DNA of 8,154 nucleotides from a bacterium (GTDB lineage Bacteria; Patescibacteriota; Minisyncoccia; UBA6257; GWB1-50-10): the NCBI GenBank assembly GCA_021791135.1, contig JAJYXD010000052.1, forward strand, positions 1-8,154, written 5' to 3'. Under the pieces are notes generated by a model. The model saw only the letters and a list, made by a program, of their open reading frames with translations, made no database searches and was not told where the DNA came from. Shown in pieces: positions 5,328 through 8,154 of the stretch; position 1 is the first letter of the stretch, and every line of letters begins with the position of its first letter. A program made the position numbers and the translations under genes.

Positions 5328-7029
5328 CTACCTCGGACTGGTAGCAGGATTCACAGTATACCGTCTCTTCTCTGTCGGGCGCATAGGGCGTCTCGAACTC
5401 GTTGGGGCAGGGTTTGTCTCCGTGAAAATGCGAGGAGATGTTCTTATATCCGCCCTCCTTCGCCGAGGCTCCCGCCGTCGCTGAAGCTTTGGCGGGCAGG
5501 TCGGAGGACAAACACATGCACTTTCGGTGCCAGAGCCTTACCGGGTTTCTCCTCCTTAACCTCCCGAAGTGCCGACAGTTCGAGCAGAGCCGAGGAAGCG
5601 GCAGGTTCATTTTTCTGTAGAACATGAGTTCCTCAGGTATGATTTTGAACGCGAACGAACATTTTTCGTTGCATCCGCCTCCGGAGTTCGCGTGTGCACA
5701 ACCGATAACCTCGTTCAGGATCGAATCGTCCACATCTTTTGCGATCGTCTCATTGTAGGCGAAGGGAGAAAGTTCCGAGGGGAAAAATTCTCCGTAAAAA
5801 TACGTTATCCCTTTCTTATCGATGTAGGGTGTTTGTTTCATCTGTTCGACGATCCGGGGAAGGAGTTCCTTATACTCCTCTTTCGTATACTGCCTGTTCA
5901 GAATGCAATATTCTTTCTTTCTGAGGCCGATACAACCGAAGCAGTTTTGGCACCCGTGACACCCGTAAGAATAAAAAACATCGTTCCCTGTCCATACGAA
6001 TATATCGAAGAAGAACCTGTTTCCATCCGCGCCGGTATCGACCGATTCGTAAATCAGCTCGCCATTTGCGCCGATTCCGTATCCGTCGTACCCGTCGTAC
6101 ATCTTCACTCCCCCGTTGATGCAATAGCGGCAATCCCGCACATCATTTGAGAAATCGAACGAATCCCTGCAGTTGCTTACATTCGTAAGGTTGTCCCCGG
6201 TGGCATTCTGGGAATTTACGATATTCGCGTACTTTCTCAAGGCGTTTTTCTTTATGTCCTCGAACTTCGCTTTGAATTTCTCCATCTGCCCGGCACCGCC
6301 AAGATCGAATTCCTTGAGTTTCCTCAAATACTCGTCTCTTGAATACGACTCGTTGAATATACAGTAAGATTTGTTCCTCAAATTGGCGCATCCGAAACAG
6401 TTATTGCACCCCCGGCACTCGTAGAGAAAATAGGAGTCGCTGCAATTTTCGCAATTTTCCGCATACACTACGCGGTACAGCTTGGATGAACCTATCACCT
6501 CGTAGCATAGCTCGGAGTTGCTCACCACAAGTAAGTCGGAAGAATCCTTCGCCCCCATTATCTGACTGCTATAGAGAAGGTTCTCGCCTCCCCATGTCGC
6601 AAATACCAGATAAGAATCCTTGAGTTCCCCGTTATGATTGCCATAATCGCTCCGCACGCAACGACTATTGAACACGGATGGCATGGGTATTTCGTTCAAA
6701 AGTTCCCGAAACTGCAAAAAGAACGATTTCGAAAAATCGTATTCCCTCCCGAAGGAAAGCGGATCCCACTCGTCCGACCACCATACATCGCGATCATACA
6801 CATGAATCCCCGAGTCCGGAGCAAAACAGGAGATGATTTGCTTTCCCGTCTTCTCACAAGCGCGTTTGTAAAGCGTCCGTTCGTTCCGCCACGTCATCCT
6901 CCTTATCGTGCGGCACTCGGGACAAAATGTCGGCGGGGGCACCTGTATTTTTTCGTAAAAATCGAGATCGTCCCGATCGACAACGAAAGAAGATTTGCAG
7001 TTCTGGCAAGTTTTTGTCTCCTGATTCAT
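5323..7029 (-). CDS. Cysteine-rich zinc-ribbon-like protein with internal duplications, function unknown
   Basis: 568 residues, about 33 of them cysteine; no signal peptide or membrane segment, so probably cytoplasmic. An N-terminal zinc-ribbon-like unit uses C8, C11, C36, C39 and C58. The C-terminal unit repeats it with a constant offset of 446 residues: C457, C482, C485 and C504 match C11, C36, C39 and C58, and FY, P-x-P, CR, RN and L-x-x-R are kept. A second repeat in the middle carries C-x-G-C-x-N-C-F-G-C, LR, YCI and EY at about 205-240 and 357-392. The end has a CxxC pair in YCESCYQSEV (C559, C562). I associate this architecture with uncharacterised Patescibacteria proteins; the role may be structural, metal-binding or nucleic-acid binding. 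It starts 7 bp after tpiA with a weak AAGAAG ribosome site, suggesting co-transcription. Residues 508-526 come from a palindromic insert (5454-5507). Confidence 0.92.
   Translation of the reverse strand: MNQETKTCQNCKSSFVVDRDDLDFYEKIQVPPPTFCPECRTIRRMTWRNERTLYKRACEKTGKQIISCFAPDSGIHVYDRDVWWSDEWDPLSFGREYDFSKSFFLQFRELLNEIPMPSVFNSRCVRSDYGNHNGELKDSYLVFATWGGENLLYSSQIMGAKDSSDLLVVSNSELCYEVIGSSKLYRVVYAENCENCSDSYFLYECRGCNNCFGCANLRNKSYCIFNESYSRDEYLRKLKEFDLGGAGQMEKFKAKFEDIKKNALRKYANIVNSQNATGDNLTNVSNCRDSFDFSNDVRDCRYCINGGVKMYDGYDGYGIGANGELIYESVDTGADGNRFFFDIFVWTGNDVFYSYGCHGCQNCFGCIGLRKKEYCILNRQYTKEEYKELLPRIVEQMKQTPYIDKKGITYFYGEFFPSELSPFAYNETIAKDVDDSILNEVIGCAHANSGGGCNEKCSFAFKIIPEELMFYRKMNLPLPRLCSNCRHFGRLRRRNPVRLWHRKCMCLSSDLPAKASATAGASAKEGGYKNISSHFHGDKPCPNEFETPYAPDREETVYCESCYQSEVV
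5454..5507 (-). repeat. GC-rich palindromic element inserted in frame (copy 1)
   Basis: The core is CCCGCC (5471-5476) facing GGCGGG (5491-5496), with a small inner GCT/AGC stem. Outer arms CCTCC (5454-5458) and GGAGG (5503-5507) make a span of 54 bp, exactly 18 codons. It encodes residues 508-526 of the cysteine-rich protein (S-S-D-L-PAKASATAGASAKEG), a low-complexity peptide unlike its surroundings and placed between metal-ligand candidates C506 and C541. Its core shares CCGCCxAAGCxxxAGCGxxGGxGG without gaps with the element at 7805-7832. I recall similar peptides in predicted Parcubacteria proteins; this is memory, not a search. The true ends are uncertain. Confidence 0.7.
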
Positions 7030-7036
7030 TTTCTTC

Positions 7037-7732
7037 TTACGATCGGATGTGTCTTGCGATAGTTACCATCTTCCCGAATTCCCGAGGGTCGATGCTTGCT
7101 CCTCCCACTAAGAGTCCCGCGATTTCTTTCTTCTCCAGAAAACTTTTCGCATTCCGCGAATTCGTCGAACCTCCGTACAATACGGGAACGGGCAGTTTCT
7201 TTCGTATGACCTCGGCGACGCGAGCCGCATCATCCGGATCCGCGTTTTTTCCGGTTCCGATGGCCCAGACGGGTTCGTAAGCAATTATCAGGTTCTTTTT
7301 ATTTTTTATGTACGAGAGTTGTTTCTTTATAAAAACGTCGACGGCTCTTTTCCCCTTCCTTCTGACGTTGAGCGGCTCGCCGACACAGAGGATTACTTTA
7401 AGTCCGGTGTCCATTGCCGCCCTTACTTTCTTCGCGATCATCGCGTCGTCTTCGCCGAGACGTCGCCGCTCCGAATGTCCTACAATCACGTACGCGACTC
7501 CGAGTTTCTCGAGCATCACCGGCGAAACTTCCCCCGTATACGCTCCTTCCTTCTCATAAAAAACATCCTGTGCGCCGAGCGATGCGTTCCTTAAGACGTT
7601 TTTTACCGATTTAAGAAACGGAAACGGAGGCACAATCACCACATTCTTCTCATCTTCCGCCTTCGCAAGTTTCACCGCCTCACCTTCAGTAGATGGATTC
7701 ATTTTCCAGTTGGCAATAATTATTTTTTTCAT
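7037..7732 (-). CDS. tpiA: Triosephosphate isomerase, compact form
   Basis: Interconverts dihydroxyacetone phosphate and glyceraldehyde 3-phosphate in glycolysis, in the cytoplasm. All catalytic residues are visible: N8 and K10 in ANWKMNP, H86 in VGHSERR, E153 in AYEPVWAIGTGK; the phosphate loops YGGS (186-189) and GLLVGGAS (206-213) are intact. At 231 residues it is shorter than the usual 250 or so, with losses in helix 1 (between NWKMNP and VVIVPPF), after CVGE, and before YGGS. I chose ATG 7732. An in-frame ATG at 7741 adds three residues, but the duplicated copy upstream has lost that frame; a TTG at 7768 lies in a hairpin arm and is unlikely. The ribosome site is GGGAAGAAG, about 9-12 bases upstream. 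The cysteine-rich gene follows after 7 bp. Confidence 0.97.
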   Translation of the reverse strand: MKKIIIANWKMNPSTEGEAVKLAKAEDEKNVVIVPPFPFLKSVKNVLRNASLGAQDVFYEKEGAYTGEVSPVMLEKLGVAYVIVGHSERRRLGEDDAMIAKKVRAAMDTGLKVILCVGEPLNVRRKGKRAVDVFIKKQLSYIKNKKNLIIAYEPVWAIGTGKNADPDDAARVAEVIRKKLPVPVLYGGSTNSRNAKSFLEKKEIAGLLVGGASIDPREFGKMVTIARHIRS

Positions 7733-7749
7733 AGGATTCATCTTCTTCC
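7707..7749 (-). repeat. Imperfect direct repeat of the tpiA start, copy A (functional)
   Basis: This 43-bp stretch covers the ribosome site, start and first eight codons of tpiA. It matches 7832-7873 at 35 of 43 positions (seven substitutions, one gap). Confidence 0.75.
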
Positions 7750-7802
7750 CGATTTGTACAAAATTCAATCCGCTCGCGGAGAAGAATTTTGTTCACAAAT
7801 CG
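7750..7802. repeat. Long hairpin element upstream of tpiA
   Basis: Arms at 7750-7766 (CGATTTGTACAAAATTC) and 7784-7802 are inverted copies that pair over 17 bp with a two-base bulge. Between them lies a smaller palindrome, TCCGC (7769-7773) and GCGGA (7776-7780). The whole 53 bp can fold into one long hairpin. It abuts copy A of the tpiA start directly, so in the mRNA it would sit just before the tpiA ribosome site. It is either a miniature mobile or palindromic element or an RNA structure; a T run typical of terminators is missing. Confidence 0.7.
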
Positions 7803-7857
7803 CAATCCGCCGAAGCGATAGCGGAGGTGGACAGTTGGCAACGATTAATTTGTTCAT
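7765..7857 (-). pseudogene. Vestigial tpiA start interrupted after codon 8
   Basis: A 30-codon frame from ATG 7857 begins MNKLIVANC, matching MKKIIIANW of the real tpiA, then breaks inside the tryptophan codon and runs through the palindromic elements to TGA at 7765. The product would lack every catalytic residue beyond the asparagine, so this is most likely a dead remnant of the original tpiA start. It could still be translated as an upstream peptide, since its ribosome site, GAGGAAG, is at least as good as that of tpiA. Confidence 0.6.
7805..7832. repeat. GC-rich palindromic element between galT and tpiA (copy 2)
   Basis: ATCCGCC (7805-7811) faces GGTGGAC (7826-7832), pairing with one G-U and one mismatch; an inner TCCGC/GCGGA pairing competes. 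Read on the plus strand it matches the core of the 5454-5507 element, read on the minus strand, at 17 of 27 ungapped positions. Its end coincides with the point where similarity to tpiA stops, so it marks an insertion or recombination junction. Confidence 0.6.
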
Positions 7858-7873
7858 AGACTCATTTTCTTCC
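7832..7873 (-). repeat. Imperfect direct repeat of the galT/tpiA junction, copy B
   Basis: This 42-bp stretch includes the end of the galT-like gene (GGAAGAAAATGA) and the first eight codons of the vestigial tpiA start, and matches copy A at 7707-7749. Because it includes the end of galT in frame, it probably occupies the ancestral position, and copy A arose by duplication. Confidence 0.75.
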
Positions 7874-8154
7874 TCTTAAGATTTTTGCCGCATCATCAGG
7901 ATCCACCGAGTTGATTTGAATTCCGGTTCCCAGCTCGAAGCCCGCATCGACATTCAGCTTCGGAATAATTTCGATATGCCAGTGATAATGACGATACGAT
8001 GCCTGATGCCTCGTAGGGGCGGTGTGGAGGTAGAAGTTATAATCCGGATCGTGAAGTTTCGATTTGATTCTCCGGAGCGCTTGCTGCAGGGCCTGCGCAA
8101 CATCTCTCAACTCTCTTTCGGGTGTCATCTCGAAACAAGGGAGATGACGAAGCG
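7862..8154 (-). CDS. galT: Galactose-1-phosphate uridylyltransferase-like protein, C-terminal 97 residues
   Basis: Only the C-terminal end is present; the frame is open through the window edge, so the ATG at 8128 (MTPEREL) is internal. The visible part reads RHLPCFEMTPERELRD, then a helix, NFYLHTAP, the HIT-superfamily block YRHYHWHIEIIPKL, and AGFELGTGIQINSVDPDDAA, which matches the second HIT-like half of GalT enzymes in order and spacing. These enzymes transfer UMP between UDP-glucose and galactose 1-phosphate or related sugars. The catalytic HPH motif would be outside the window, so exact substrate and activity cannot be judged. The TGA stop at 7862 overlaps an ATG of the duplicated tpiA junction, suggesting that galT and tpiA originally formed a tight pair. 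Confidence 0.85.
   Translation of the reverse strand, partial: LRHLPCFEMTPERELRDVAQALQQALRRIKSKLHDPDYNFYLHTAPTRHQASYRHYHWHIEIIPKLNVDAGFELGTGIQINSVDPDDAAKILRGRK

Noticed and set aside
5569..6150. Plus-strand open frame of 193 codons opposite the cysteine-rich gene
   Set aside because: The minus frame holds an ordered set of cysteine motifs and repeats; the plus frame shows none.
7733..7768. Longer tpiA from TTG 7768
   Set aside because: The added codons lie in a hairpin arm and have no ribosome site; ATG 7732 gives the standard TpiA N-terminus and matches the duplicated copy.
1..8154. tRNA, rRNA, riboswitch, CRISPR or transposase
   Set aside because: No cloverleaf or rRNA word, no regularly spaced repeat and no transposase motif was seen on either strand.

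Overview
The window looks like part of a bacterial chromosome from the Candidate Phyla Radiation (Patescibacteria), most likely a Parcubacteria-like lineage. This is inferred from four things: a long cysteine-rich protein of a type I associate with those genomes, a shortened RNA polymerase beta subunit and a shortened triosephosphate isomerase, tight gene packing, and a GC-rich palindromic element that encodes an Ala/Lys/Gly-rich peptide. TGA is used as a normal stop at two gene ends, so the code is standard and not the recoded Gracilibacteria/Absconditabacteria type. All eight genes lie on the minus strand. No RNA gene, CRISPR array or insertion sequence was seen, and there is no gene-free stretch longer than 145 bp.

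In transcription order (high to low coordinates): (1) the C-terminal end of a galactose-1-phosphate uridylyltransferase-like protein (7862-8154), cut by the window edge. (2) A 129-bp gap (7733-7861) holding two hairpin elements. These are bracketed by two imperfect copies of the galT/tpiA junction, so a dead copy of the tpiA start precedes the real tpiA. (3) tpiA (7037-7732). (4) A 568-residue cysteine-rich protein of unknown function (5323-7029), carrying an in-frame palindromic element near its C-terminus. (5) A small stand-alone EF-Tu domain-2-like barrel (5025-5291). (6) A 145-bp gap (4880-5024) with two dyads and an extended -10 placed for leaderless transcription of (7), a membrane-anchored extracytoplasmic protein (4154-4879). 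(8) rodA (3073-4152) and mltG (2073-3089), overlapping by 17 bases. (9) The first 676 codons of rpoB (1-2029).

Functionally, one part concerns central carbon metabolism (galT, tpiA). A second concerns wall growth: RodA polymerises glycan strands, MltG cuts nascent strands, and the anchored protein sits next to them. The third is the core transcription enzyme. The best regulatory signal is a TTGACG-17-TATAAT promoter inside the end of rodA, which would give mltG (TTG start) a leader of only 7-9 bases. The most unusual sequence features are the two related palindromic elements, one inside a coding frame and one at the break point of the duplicated tpiA start.
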